DNA of 64,000 bases from Sphingomonas sp. JUb134 (GTDB lineage: Bacteria > Pseudomonadota > Alphaproteobacteria > Sphingomonadales > Sphingomonadaceae): contig NZ_SLYP02000001.1 of the NCBI RefSeq assembly GCF_004341505.2, forward strand, positions 1,884,501 through 1,948,500, in the 5' to 3' direction. Position 1 is the stretch's first letter. The number at the start of each line of letters is the position of its first letter. The notes beneath the pieces are model-generated. The model was not told the origin of the DNA, ran no database searches, and saw only the letters and a list, made by a program, of their open reading frames with translations. Shown piece after piece: positions 8,144 through 16,805 of this stretch. Position numbers and translations under genes: made by a program.

Positions 8144-10699
8144 TTATTGCTTGCTCGGTGCCGCTTTGGCCGCAGCGCTTTGGGTGGCGAGCTCGTGCGC
8201 AGCATGCGCCAGCTCGATCCACATCGCCCCTTCCGGGATCACATATTCGTTCTCGCCCCAGAAGAAGGGCCAGTCCTCATGGTTCTCGGGGAAGTCGGGC
8301 TTGATGATCAGAACGCCCGGAACCACGCCACCCGCAATGAAGGAGAAGTCGGCGCGGTTGTTGCCATAGGCGACTTCCTTGGAGACGGTGCCGACGCCGG
8401 AAACGAACGAAATGTCGGAGCCGGGGTGATGGCCGAGCAGGAACTCGATCCCGCGGAACACCGGATCGGCCGGCATGATCTCCGGGAACGCCTTGTGCAG
8501 CACATAGGCGTTGAGTGCCGACCCCAGAACGGCGCCGCTGCCCGCCCAGCCACCGGTGGTGATCGGCACGCCGAACGGATTGGCTGCTGCCCCCGTGCGG
8601 GTGGCCTCGGCATAGGTCCGCACTGCCGGGATCATGCCGTCGCGATAGCTCGCGGGCATGAAGGGCAGAGCCGCGACGGCGTCGCGCAGGTTCGACGCAA
8701 AGGTCTTCTCGATTGCCGGCCATGCCGCTTGGACGGCCGCGACATAGCGCTGGTCTTTGGTTGCGCGCAGCAATTCCACCGCGGCCGAGAAGCGCTCCGC
8801 CTCCAGCGGCCCACCGGTGGTGTTGCCATATTGGTAGAGATCGGGAGCATGCGACTGGTCCTCCGCCCAGGTGCGGGTCGCGATCGCCAGCGCCTTCCTC
8901 GAAAGCTCCGGATCGACTTCGGCCAGCGCCCGCGATGCTGCTGCCAGCCCGGCGATCGAGCCATAGTTGAGCGCCGATGCTTTGGTGGTGAACGCCCAGC
9001 GATCGTCCGGCGTGCCGCTGCGCCCCTTCCGCTCCTCGCCCAGCTTCAGGCTCGGGTCGTAGATCAGCCCGTCGGTCTTGGTCGATGCGTCGCCGAGGTG
9101 GGTATATTGGGCGACGTCGGGTTCGACGATGCCATGGATGGCGTGGCCGACCGCGTCGAACTGCGCGACCAGTTGCAGCGTACCGTGGCGGATCTGCTGG
9201 AGCAGGTCCGGGGTGCCGTCGGGGACATGCATCTCCGTGCGGCGGCGGCTCCAATCGACCGCGGTCGTGTCGCGCGTCGGCCGCCAGCGTTCCCAGCTGT
9301 CCACCAAGGAGCGGATCACCTGATATTGCGACTGGGTTCGGATGTCGAAGTCGCCCGCGTCGAACCAGCCGCCGACCGCCAGGCCGGGAATGTGCTCGCC
9401 CGGCTTGAAGCGGGTGTCGGTGGTCGGCCCCTGCGCATAGAGGTCGATGTGCTCATGGCTGACCGGCGCCTGGCGAGCGTCGTCCCGATGCGCCTCGCCG
9501 TGCCAGACGCGATAGCCCTCGTTGACGAACATATGGTCCATCGCGACGGGGAAGTAGACGTCCATCGTCGGGTGCCAGGCGCCCGCATAGGCATCCGCGG
9601 CGATCCGAAACGGGGCGGTGCGGGTGTCGCCATATTCCAGCACATAGAGGCCCGGCTGGCGCACGCCGCTGAAATCCAATTGCAGGTAGCTGTAGCGCAG
9701 ATAGTCACCCCAGCGCTTTGCCGGCGAGACGCTGACGGGCGTCATGCGGCCATCTTCGCCGACGCGCAGCAGCCGCGCGGGCAGGGTGCGGCGGTCGTTG
9801 CGGTCGAGCTCGATCGTGGCGACCTTGCGCGCGTCGGGGGTGTAGCCGAGCTGCGAGTGGGCGATGACGGGAGGGCGGAGCCAGCCGGGCACGCTGTTCG
9901 GCTGGATCGTCCATTCGACCACGGTTCCCGTGCGGCCCGCCGGCAGCAGCGAGCGGAACACGAACCAGCCATTCTGCGCCTGGTTGCGGCCGTCGAACAG
10001 CTGCACCTCGACATTCGACTGGATCGACACGCGTCGGGCGGGGTCCTCCGGCGCAAGCACGAAGCGGTTGCCGCGCGCCATCGCCGTCGGTTCGGCGCCC
10101 GGACCTTCGGCGCGTCCGCTCGCCGCGTTGCGCTCGGACGTCCGGATCATGGCGTCGGCGGGGTAGAGCGGGAAGCCGCCGGTGCGGCCGTCGACCATAT
10201 AGCTGTGGTGAAAATAGGCGGACGGCAGGAATTCCAGGTTGAAGCCTGCCTTGCCCGCGAGTGCCGCCGGCACCGGCTGGTCGAGGATCACCGACACCGC
10301 GACCGCCGCGCCGCGGTTTTCGGAGCGGATCCGGTAGTGCCATTGATGCTCCGGATACTCCAGTGTCACCGTGATCGCACCCGTCGCGGCGTCCACCTGT
10401 CGGTCCACCAGGCGTCCGATCGCGTCCCATTGGCCGGGAGTGGAGGACAGGCGGACATCACCGTTGGTGGCGATCCGTTTGCCCTGCTGGATGATCTCGA
10501 CACCGCTGATCTTGGAGTCGGCGAACAGGCCGTCGTACCAATTGGAGAAGACCAGCACGTTGACCGCCGGCGCCTCGTAATAGCCGGCCCCACCCAGCTT
10601 CAGCTCGGGCGATGCCGTCGGCTGCAGGGTTTGAGCTTCTACGGGCGCAGCGCTTGCGAGCAGTGCTGCCAGCAGACAGAACACAGGTCTTCCCGCCAT
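8144..10699 (-). CDS. Exported GH9 family glycosidase with cellulase Ig-like domain
   Basis: This is an 851-residue inverting glycosidase of family 9, acting on beta-1,4 glucan, xyloglucan or related backbones. Residues 1-22 are a signal peptide. About 250 residues without a family I recognise come next, then the cellulase N-terminal Ig-like domain (about 275-370, with HSQLGYTPDARKV), then the (alpha/alpha)6 barrel. GGWFDAGDF near residue 445 carries the GH9 Asp pair and FFWGENE near 815 the catalytic Glu. The ATG at 10699 has AGGAG nine bases upstream; the ATG at 10705 has it only three bases away, so the inner start is favoured. It is the first gene of an operon with the GH43 at 6457. Confidence 0.87.
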   Translation of the reverse strand: MAGRPVFCLLAALLASAAPVEAQTLQPTASPELKLGGAGYYEAPAVNVLVFSNWYDGLFADSKISGVEIIQQGKRIATNGDVRLSSTPGQWDAIGRLVDRQVDAATGAITVTLEYPEHQWHYRIRSENRGAAVAVSVILDQPVPAALAGKAGFNLEFLPSAYFHHSYMVDGRTGGFPLYPADAMIRTSERNAASGRAEGPGAEPTAMARGNRFVLAPEDPARRVSIQSNVEVQLFDGRNQAQNGWFVFRSLLPAGRTGTVVEWTIQPNSVPGWLRPPVIAHSQLGYTPDARKVATIELDRNDRRTLPARLLRVGEDGRMTPVSVSPAKRWGDYLRYSYLQLDFSGVRQPGLYVLEYGDTRTAPFRIAADAYAGAWHPTMDVYFPVAMDHMFVNEGYRVWHGEAHRDDARQAPVSHEHIDLYAQGPTTDTRFKPGEHIPGLAVGGWFDAGDFDIRTQSQYQVIRSLVDSWERWRPTRDTTAVDWSRRRTEMHVPDGTPDLLQQIRHGTLQLVAQFDAVGHAIHGIVEPDVAQYTHLGDASTKTDGLIYDPSLKLGEERKGRSGTPDDRWAFTTKASALNYGSIAGLAAASRALAEVDPELSRKALAIATRTWAEDQSHAPDLYQYGNTTGGPLEAERFSAAVELLRATKDQRYVAAVQAAWPAIEKTFASNLRDAVAALPFMPASYRDGMIPAVRTYAEATRTGAAANPFGVPITTGGWAGSGAVLGSALNAYVLHKAFPEIMPADPVFRGIEFLLGHHPGSDISFVSGVGTVSKEVAYGNNRADFSFIAGGVVPGVLIIKPDFPENHEDWPFFWGENEYVIPEGAMWIELAHAAHELATQSAAAKAAPSKQ

Positions 10700-10748
10700 G
10701 ACCATCCTCTCCTGATTGTCCCGGCACTCTTTGGCGCCTGTGCTCGAC

Positions 10749-10760
10749 TATAGCGCTAAC
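10749..10760. promoter_or_regulatory. LacI-type operator, proximal site upstream of GH9
   Basis: TATAGCGCTAAC shares the ATAGCGCTA core with 3589 and 10826. It lies about 50 bases upstream of the GH9 start. Its centre is 77 bases from the site at 10826, a spacing that would permit repressor looping. Confidence 0.6.
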
Positions 10761-10825
10761 AACATCTTCTGCTAGCTGCATCTTGTCTTGAGAGTTGCAG
10801 AACGTCGAGGAGAGTAGCTCCTGTC

Positions 10826-10837
10826 GATAGCGCTATC
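10826..10837. promoter_or_regulatory. LacI-type operator, distal site upstream of GH9
   Basis: GATAGCGCTATC is a perfect 12-base palindrome and the best copy of the motif in the window. It lies in the 157-base gap between the GntR gene and the GH9 operon promoter. Confidence 0.68.
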
Positions 10838-10873
10838 AGAAGGGTTGAAGGGGAAGCGAATTACACCGGCGGT

Positions 10874-11716
10874 CTAGGCCGGATCGGCGCGCTCATCCTC
10901 CGCGCGGGGCGGCATCGCGATGCGGGTGTCGGTCAACGCCAGCTCGACCAGCAGCCGCATCGCGGCACTCGCGCCCGCCACGTCCTTCGCGACAATGGCA
11001 TCATAGACGCGGGCATGATCGGGGATCGGGTCGCGGATCAAAGCGCGGGTGCGTTGCTTGAACTGCGTGGTCCAGGCGACGGCGGCGCCGATCGAGGATC
11101 CTAGAACCACCATCGCATCGTTGCCGGTCGCGTGCAGCAGCGCATCGTGGAAATCGCGATCTGCCGCCACGCCGGCTGGCGTCGCAAGCGAGTGCCGGCG
11201 CATGCCCTTCAGAGCGTCCCCCATGCGCTGCAGGTCCGCTCGGGTGCGCCGCTCGGCCGCAAACGCGGCGGCGGCAGGTTCGATCACCAGCCTCAGTTCG
11301 AAGAGGCTGCGCACCAGCCGCGCGTCCGGTTCTCCCGTGAACGCCCATGCGAGCACGTCCGGGTCGAGCAGGTTCCATCGCTCGCGCGGAAGGACATGGG
11401 TGCCGGTTTTGACACGGCTCTCTACCAGCCCCTTGGCGGTCAAGACCTGAACTGCCTCCCGATACGCGCCGCGGGAGACGTCCAGGGCCTCGGCCGCCGC
11501 GATCTCGCCGGTCAGCACGTCTCCCGGCTTGTACTGTCCCGAAAGGATCGCGACGCCCAGCTTGTGGGCGACGGCACCGCGAAGGCGCCGGCCAGGCCTG
11601 CGCGTGGACTCCCGGGATTTAGTGGTGGCCGGGGACGTGTCGGCAACTGCTTGCGGAAGATCTCTGCCTTCCGAGATCGCGGCTGCCCGCTGTACCATGT
11701 CGCTGCCGTCGCTCAT
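10874..11716 (-). CDS. GntR-family (FadR subfamily) transcriptional regulator
   Basis: This 280-residue protein has an N-terminal winged helix (about residues 45-110, with SGQYKPGDVL and SRGAYREAVQVL) and an all-helical FCD effector domain containing ADRDFHDALLHATGN. FadR-type regulators commonly sense sugar acids or uronates. The translated frame is open to 11785, but I chose the ATG at 11716. The gene lies between the GH9 operon and the second LacI gene, all on the minus strand, so it probably controls uronate or oligosaccharide genes here, perhaps glucuronoxylan breakdown. The ligand is inferred. Confidence 0.85.
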   Translation of the reverse strand: MSDGSDMVQRAAAISEGRDLPQAVADTSPATTKSRESTRRPGRRLRGAVAHKLGVAILSGQYKPGDVLTGEIAAAEALDVSRGAYREAVQVLTAKGLVESRVKTGTHVLPRERWNLLDPDVLAWAFTGEPDARLVRSLFELRLVIEPAAAAFAAERRTRADLQRMGDALKGMRRHSLATPAGVAADRDFHDALLHATGNDAMVVLGSSIGAAVAWTTQFKQRTRALIRDPIPDHARVYDAIVAKDVAGASAAMRLLVELALTDTRIAMPPRAEDERADPA

Positions 11717-11929
11717 CGGCTGCCCGGACGGAGGGGCGCAACGCGGACGGACGCTCGCCGCTGGATTGGAAGCTCGGGCGGGCAACTAAGGGCGCAGCTT
11801 TCCCGCCACGCCGGCAAAGCCGCATAGGTCGACAGCCGCATTCCGTTCTCCCAAATCTTCTGTTCTTGCGGCAAACCTGTCACGCAGGCGGCCAACCGGC
11901 AACCCGCCATCCGTCGCAGCAGGCGCCCT

Positions 11930-12967
11930 TCAGCTCCGCGCGGGCGGCGCGGTCGACTGGCGCTCGACCAGGACATGCTGGAGCACGCGGGAGCGTTCCT
12001 CCCCCGCCGGCGCAATGGTGCCGGCGCGCATTTCCCGGATCAGGAGCTGCAGCGCTTCGGCCGCGAGTTCCAGCACCGGCTGGCGGATCGTCGTGAGCGG
12101 GGGCCAGAGCGTCACCGCCGCCGTGGTGTCATCGAAGCCGGTGACGGTAAGGTCGGCCGGCACGTCCAGGTGCCGGCGATGCGCGACGGAAACGACGGCC
12201 GCGGCCATGTCGTCGTTGCTCGCGAAAATGGCGGTGGGCGGGGTGGGCGCATCCAGCAACTGCTCGCCCGCGACCAGGCCGGATGCATAGCTGAAATCGC
12301 CCTGGGCGATCTGAGCCTCGGCCGTCCCGGCTTCCCGCACCGCCTCCTGGAACCCGCTCAACCGCTCCGCACTCGCGGACTGGTCCGGATTGCCGAGGAT
12401 GAAGCCGAGGCGGCGATGCCCCAGCTCGATCAGGTGGCGGGTCATGTCATAGGCAGCCCGGCGATTGTCGATGCCCACCGAAATGGCATCGGGTGCAGTC
12501 CCTCCGACGACCGCGACGGGCAGGTTCGCCGCGCGAAGCACCTGCCGTACGAGCGGCATCTCGCCCAGCGGCGGCGCCAGCAGGATCCCGCCGACGCCGG
12601 AGGCGATCAGCCCTTCGATCGCCTCCGGCGTCGGCGCTTTGCCGTCTTTGCCCTTGAGAAGGATCAGCTGCGCGGCGCGGGCCGACGCCTCCTCGAAGAC
12701 GCCGCCGAGGAAATCGCTCATGAAGGCGGCGCTTGGATTGGAGTAGATGACGCCGATCCGGAGCTCGCGCGACGTCACCAGGCTCCGCGCCATCATGTTC
12801 GGCTTGTAGTTGAGCGCGCGAATGGCCTCGTTCACGCGTTCCCGGGTCTGATCGCGAACCCCGGAGTCGGCGTTGATGACGCGGGAGACGGTCATGGGCG
12901 ACACGCCGGCCTGCTTGGCTACGTCGATGATGGTGACGCCACGCGTCCGTCGGGCGGTTTGTGCCAA
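11930..12967 (-). CDS. Second LacI-family regulator
   Basis: This 345-residue repressor is a paralogue of the one at 3716. Its recognition helix GVSPMTVSRVIN is identical to that paralogue, and the effector domain shares FASNDDMAAAVV and TGFDDTTAA. It is divergent from the MFS/GH43 operon at 13156, and the intervening 188 bases contain the perfect palindrome GGTAACGTTACC. I infer that it represses that operon and itself. Because both LacI proteins have the same recognition helix, cross-binding with the sites at 3589-10837 is possible. Confidence 0.9.
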   Translation of the reverse strand: MAQTARRTRGVTIIDVAKQAGVSPMTVSRVINADSGVRDQTRERVNEAIRALNYKPNMMARSLVTSRELRIGVIYSNPSAAFMSDFLGGVFEEASARAAQLILLKGKDGKAPTPEAIEGLIASGVGGILLAPPLGEMPLVRQVLRAANLPVAVVGGTAPDAISVGIDNRRAAYDMTRHLIELGHRRLGFILGNPDQSASAERLSGFQEAVREAGTAEAQIAQGDFSYASGLVAGEQLLDAPTPPTAIFASNDDMAAAVVSVAHRRHLDVPADLTVTGFDDTTAAVTLWPPLTTIRQPVLELAAEALQLLIREMRAGTIAPAGEERSRVLQHVLVERQSTAPPARS

Positions 12968-13128
12968 GCTCTTCTCTGCGTTGCTGCCGGCGGACTTCGC
13001 CTGCGACCGTCGACCAGAGGACGTGCATCCCTGCAGGCGGCTTCGTCAATGCCGTCGCGCGCGTCTCTCTGCCGCGCAGCCCTTTACACCGCGACTTGCC
13101 TTCGCTCCGCCGGCCGGGCTACGAAGAT

Positions 13129-13140
13129 GGTAACGTTACC
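13129..13140. promoter_or_regulatory. LacI-type operator upstream of MFS/GH43 operon
   Basis: GGTAACGTTACC is a perfect 12-base palindrome, 15 bases before the GTG start at 13156 and immediately before its ribosome binding site. It differs from the ATAGCGCTAT class in the centre. The divergent LacI gene at 12967 is the likely cognate. Confidence 0.65.
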
Positions 13141-13155
13141 GGGAGGGGCCGCACG

Positions 13156-14397
13156 GTGAGACGATTTCCGTATGTTCGGTGGACCATCATCGGGCTCTTC
13201 GTAGGCGCGATGGTTATCAACTATCTCACCCGCAGCATCCTGGGCGTCGCCGCACCCGCGATCATGGCCGAGCAGCATATCTCGTCCGCCCAATATTCGT
13301 GGATCACGGGCGCGTTCCAGCTCGGCATCATGTTTCAGCCGGTTGCGGGCTATCTGCTCGACCTGATCGGCCTGAAGGTCGGCTTCACCCTGTTCGTCGC
13401 GGTGTGGTCGCTGATCACCATGGGGCACGGCTTGGCGACCGGCTGGATGGGCTTTGCCGGCTTGCGCGGCGCATTGGGGCTGGTCGAGGGCTCTGCCCAG
13501 CCGGCCGGCATGAAGCTGGTCGCCGAGTGGTTTCCTGCGCGGGAGCGCGGCGTTGCCGGAGGGATCTACCAGATCGGGGCGTCCTTCGGCGCGGTGTTCG
13601 CGCCGCCGCTCGTCGCCTGGGCGGTGCTCAACCACAGTTGGCGTGCGGCGTTCTTTGTGGCCGGCGGGCTTGGGCTCCTGTGGGTGATCGCTTGGCTGCT
13701 CTGGTACGCGCCGCCCGGGCGACATCGCGCCCTGTCCGAGAGGGAGCGGACGCTCATCGTGGAAGGCCAGGAGGCAGCGCTTGCCAAGCGGCGCCGTCGC
13801 CCGCCGCTTCGGGAACTGCTTGGCCAGCGCAACCTCTGGGCGATCGCAGGCGCGCGCTTCCTGGCCGATCCGGTCTGGGGCATGCTGTCGCTGTGGATGC
13901 CGCTGTACCTCGTCCAGGCGCGTCACTTCGATCTCACCCAGATCGCGATGTTCGCCTGGCTGCCCTTTCTCGCGGCGGACCTCGGCTGCCTGTTCGGCCC
14001 TGCCGTGGTGGCTTGGCTCCAGCGGCGCGGTGTCTCTCTGGTGGATGCGCGTCGCGGCGCGTTCACGGTTGGTGCGGTGCTGATGATGGGCATGATGTTC
14101 GTTGGCACGGTGACCAGCCCCGTCGCGGCGGTCGCGCTCCTCTGCCTCGGCGGCTTCGCGCATCAGACGCTGTCGGTGACGGTGATCACCATGTCGTCCG
14201 ACCTGTTTCCGCAGGACCAGGTGGCGACCGCCACCGGCGTGTCCGGGACTGCTGCCAACCTGGGCGTCCTGATCTTCACCCTCGTGCTGGGCTCGATGGT
14301 CGACCAGGTTGGCTATCAACCCTTCTTCATCCTCCTCGGCCTGCTCGACCTCCTCGGCGCTGCGCTGCTTTGGACGCTGGTTCGGAAAACCGCATGA
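13156..14397 (+). CDS. MFS transporter, anion:cation symporter (hexuronate) type
   Basis: This 413-residue, 12-helix carrier resembles the ExuT/phthalate-type anion:cation symporters, with VINYLTRSILGVAAPAIM in helix 1 and an EGSAQPAGMKLVAEWFP stretch before helix 5. It probably imports uronates, aldouronic acids or oligosaccharides. I chose the GTG start because GGGAGGGG precedes it by about seven bases; the frame is open further upstream through the operator and into the LacI promoter. Its stop overlaps the following GH43 start (ATGA), so carrier and enzyme are made together. That supports import of a substrate which the cytoplasmic GH43 then cleaves. Confidence 0.87.
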   Translation: MRRFPYVRWTIIGLFVGAMVINYLTRSILGVAAPAIMAEQHISSAQYSWITGAFQLGIMFQPVAGYLLDLIGLKVGFTLFVAVWSLITMGHGLATGWMGFAGLRGALGLVEGSAQPAGMKLVAEWFPARERGVAGGIYQIGASFGAVFAPPLVAWAVLNHSWRAAFFVAGGLGLLWVIAWLLWYAPPGRHRALSERERTLIVEGQEAALAKRRRRPPLRELLGQRNLWAIAGARFLADPVWGMLSLWMPLYLVQARHFDLTQIAMFAWLPFLAADLGCLFGPAVVAWLQRRGVSLVDARRGAFTVGAVLMMGMMFVGTVTSPVAAVALLCLGGFAHQTLSVTVITMSSDLFPQDQVATATGVSGTAANLGVLIFTLVLGSMVDQVGYQPFFILLGLLDLLGAALLWTLVRKTA

Positions 14398-16052
14398 CCA
14401 TCCGCAATCCCATCCTGCGGGGCTTCAACCCCGATCCGTCGATCGTCCGCGTGGAGGACGATTATTACATCGCCACCTCCACTTTCGAATGGTTCCCAGG
14501 CGTCCAGATCCACCACTCGCGTGATCTCGCCAACTGGCGTCTCGTCGCCCGTCCGCTTCGTCGCCCCAGCCAGCTCGACATGCGCGGCAATCCGGACTCC
14601 TGCGGGGTGTGGGCGCCGGACCTCAGCTACGCCGATGGTCGGTTCCACCTGATCTTCACCGATGTGAAGCGCTATGGGCGAACGACGGTGGACGGTGCGC
14701 GGGGGGCGTCGCTGCGCGACTTCCACAATTACTGGGTCTGGTGCGATCGGATCGATGGCGACTGGTCCGATCCCGTCCACCTCAACAGCAGCGGCTTCGA
14801 TCCGGCGCTGTTTCACGACGACGACGGACGCAGCTGGCTGCTCAACATGCTGTGGGATCATCGGCCGGGCCGGCGCCGCTTCGCCGGCATCGTCGCGCAG
14901 GAGATGGATCTCCGCAGCGGCTGCCTGCTCGGGGAGCGCCGCGTGATCTTCGAGGGAACCTCGCTCGGCTTCACCGAGGGGCCGCACCTCTACAAGCGGG
15001 ACGGCTGGTACCATCTCCTGGTCGCGGAAGGGGGGACCGAGCGGAACCATGCCGTCGTCATGGCCCGCTCGCGTTCGCTGTTCGGACCTTACGAGGTGCA
15101 TCCCGACGGCCCCGTGCTCACGGCCCGCGGCCGGCCCGAGGCGCCTCTCCAGCGGGCCGGGCACGGCGACCTCGTCGAGACGCCCTCGGGCGAGACATGG
15201 ATGACCTACCTCTGCGGCCGCCCCTTGCCGGCAAGCGACCGCTGCGTCCTAGGGCGGGAAAGCGCCACCCAGCCGATGCGCTGGGGCGCCGACGGATGGC
15301 TGCGCACGGTGGACGGGACGGGGGTACCGGTGGCGGAAGTAGCAGGGCCGGCGCACGCGGCTATCGGCCCGGTGCAAGAGGAGACCGAGTTCACCGGCTC
15401 GGCCCTGCCGGAGTCGTTTCAATGGCTCCGGACGCCCTATCCCGAGCAGCTGTTCAGCCTCGGTGCGCGTCCGGGATACCTGCGCCTCTACGGGCGCGAG
15501 ACGATCGGCAGCCACTTCACCCAGTCGCTGGTCGCGCGGCGACAACAGGCGTTCCGCTACCATGCGCAGACCTGCGTCGAGTTCGAGCCCGAGCATTTCC
15601 AGCAGGGGGCCGGCCTGGTCTGCTATTACAACAGCACCAAATTCTACTTCCTCCACCTGACCGCCGACGATGGCGGCGAGCGCCAGGTCCAGGTACTGGC
15701 CGTCACGCCGCAGGGGGAGGGGAGCAGCCTCCTCACGCCGCCGATCCCGATGGGTCCAGGCGCCGTCGAGCTTCGCGTGGAGGTGGACCATGAGGCGCTG
15801 CGCTTCGGCTATCGCCTGGCAGGTGCCTTGGAGTGGTGCTGGCTACCAGAGACGTTCGACGCGAGCCTGTTGTCGGACGAGGCGACGCTGCCCGGCCTGC
15901 CGAACTTCACCGGCACCTTCGTCGGCATGGCGTGCCAGGACATGGCCGGCACCGGCCTTCCGGCCGACTTCCGCTACTTCCACTATGTCGAGCAGCCGGC
16001 GGCCGACCCGCTGCGGGAGCAGGCATCGGCACGCGCAGAGGTTCTGGGCTAG
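14394..16052 (+). CDS. Cytoplasmic GH43 beta-xylosidase/alpha-arabinofuranosidase
   Basis: This 552-residue protein resembles XynB-type GH43 enzymes that split xylobiose and short arabinoxylo-oligosaccharides. No signal peptide is present; the protein begins directly at the propeller (NPILRGFNPDPS). The triad is Asp14, Asp136 in SGFDPALF and Glu195 in TEGPH. A C-terminal beta-sandwich runs from about residue 325, with FHYVEQP near the end. It overlaps the preceding transporter by four bases. Absence of a signal peptide contrasts with the two other GH43 enzymes and places this one in the cytoplasm. Confidence 0.92.
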   Translation: MTIRNPILRGFNPDPSIVRVEDDYYIATSTFEWFPGVQIHHSRDLANWRLVARPLRRPSQLDMRGNPDSCGVWAPDLSYADGRFHLIFTDVKRYGRTTVDGARGASLRDFHNYWVWCDRIDGDWSDPVHLNSSGFDPALFHDDDGRSWLLNMLWDHRPGRRRFAGIVAQEMDLRSGCLLGERRVIFEGTSLGFTEGPHLYKRDGWYHLLVAEGGTERNHAVVMARSRSLFGPYEVHPDGPVLTARGRPEAPLQRAGHGDLVETPSGETWMTYLCGRPLPASDRCVLGRESATQPMRWGADGWLRTVDGTGVPVAEVAGPAHAAIGPVQEETEFTGSALPESFQWLRTPYPEQLFSLGARPGYLRLYGRETIGSHFTQSLVARRQQAFRYHAQTCVEFEPEHFQQGAGLVCYYNSTKFYFLHLTADDGGERQVQVLAVTPQGEGSSLLTPPIPMGPGAVELRVEVDHEALRFGYRLAGALEWCWLPETFDASLLSDEATLPGLPNFTGTFVGMACQDMAGTGLPADFRYFHYVEQPAADPLREQASARAEVLG

Positions 16053-16110
16053 GCGCGCCGGATGCGGCGGAGTGGCTGCGCAGCGCGAGCTAGTGCAGCC
16101 GTGCCCCTCC

Positions 16111-16734
16111 TCAGGGTTTGCGCGTGGGCCTTACCTTGGTCTTCGGGACGAGGATCAGCGTGCGGCCCTCGACGCGCCACGAGGCGAGATCGGAGAGGAA
16201 GTTCATCCCCAGCACGTTCATGTCGCCGAGCGCCGGCGAGATCGCGACCTTGAGGTCGCGCGCCGTGATCGATCCCAGCTCGAGCCGCTTCACCGATCCG
16301 GTGCGCGCCTGGGCCAGGCCGTTCGCGGTCTGAAGCACCACTGGAACCAGACTGGAGCCGGAGCCTATGGCGGCCGCCTTTGCCGTGTCCTCGGAGATCG
16401 CGGTGATCGTCGCACCGCTGTCGACCAGCATCCGGCGCTCCACCCCGTTGATCGTCGCGCGTGCCCAGAAATGCCCGTCCGGCGACATCCGGATGCGAAC
16501 CTCTCCGCCGGACACCTCCTGGCCGTTCACGCCGAGGCGCTCGGCGATGCGCGCCAAAGAAGGTTCGTAGGGCGCCTGCTGGAACAGGATGAACAGGCAC
16601 AGCGCGAGCAAGCCGACCGAGAAAGCGAAGCGCACGATCGGCCCGATGAAGGGGATGCGCTGGATGAATGCGAGCGCCAGCGCCGCAAGCACCGCGTAAA
16701 TCGCGATCTGCTGCCACTCGGTGCTGATGGTCAT
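16111..16734 (-). CDS. Membrane-tethered retropepsin-like aspartic protease
   Basis: This 207-residue protein has two N-terminal membrane segments (about residues 10-27 and 32-52), a linker, and a single-lobe retropepsin domain with the active-site motif LVDSGATITAI (Asp105). The second signature, LGMNFLSDL, lies near residue 175. Such proteins belong to the family often annotated as TIGR02281 clan AA aspartic proteases and would work as homodimers on the periplasmic side. The natural substrate is unknown. It converges on the GH43 gene and has no obvious operon partner. Confidence 0.87.
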   Translation of the reverse strand: MTISTEWQQIAIYAVLAALALAFIQRIPFIGPIVRFAFSVGLLALCLFILFQQAPYEPSLARIAERLGVNGQEVSGGEVRIRMSPDGHFWARATINGVERRMLVDSGATITAISEDTAKAAAIGSGSSLVPVVLQTANGLAQARTGSVKRLELGSITARDLKVAISPALGDMNVLGMNFLSDLASWRVEGRTLILVPKTKVRPTRKP

Positions 16735-16805
16735 TCGGTGTAGCCCTTCATCCAGTCACGAACCCGAAGCCCGGGGTTTCGATCCGCAGCGTCTGTTCGG
16801 GACGA

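Noticed and set aside
6202..10753. Very long open frames on the plus strand opposite the GH43 and GH9 genes.
   Set aside because: They are antisense shadows in high-GC DNA; their translations are rich in Arg, Gly and Val and match no family, while the minus-strand frames have signal peptides and catalytic motifs.
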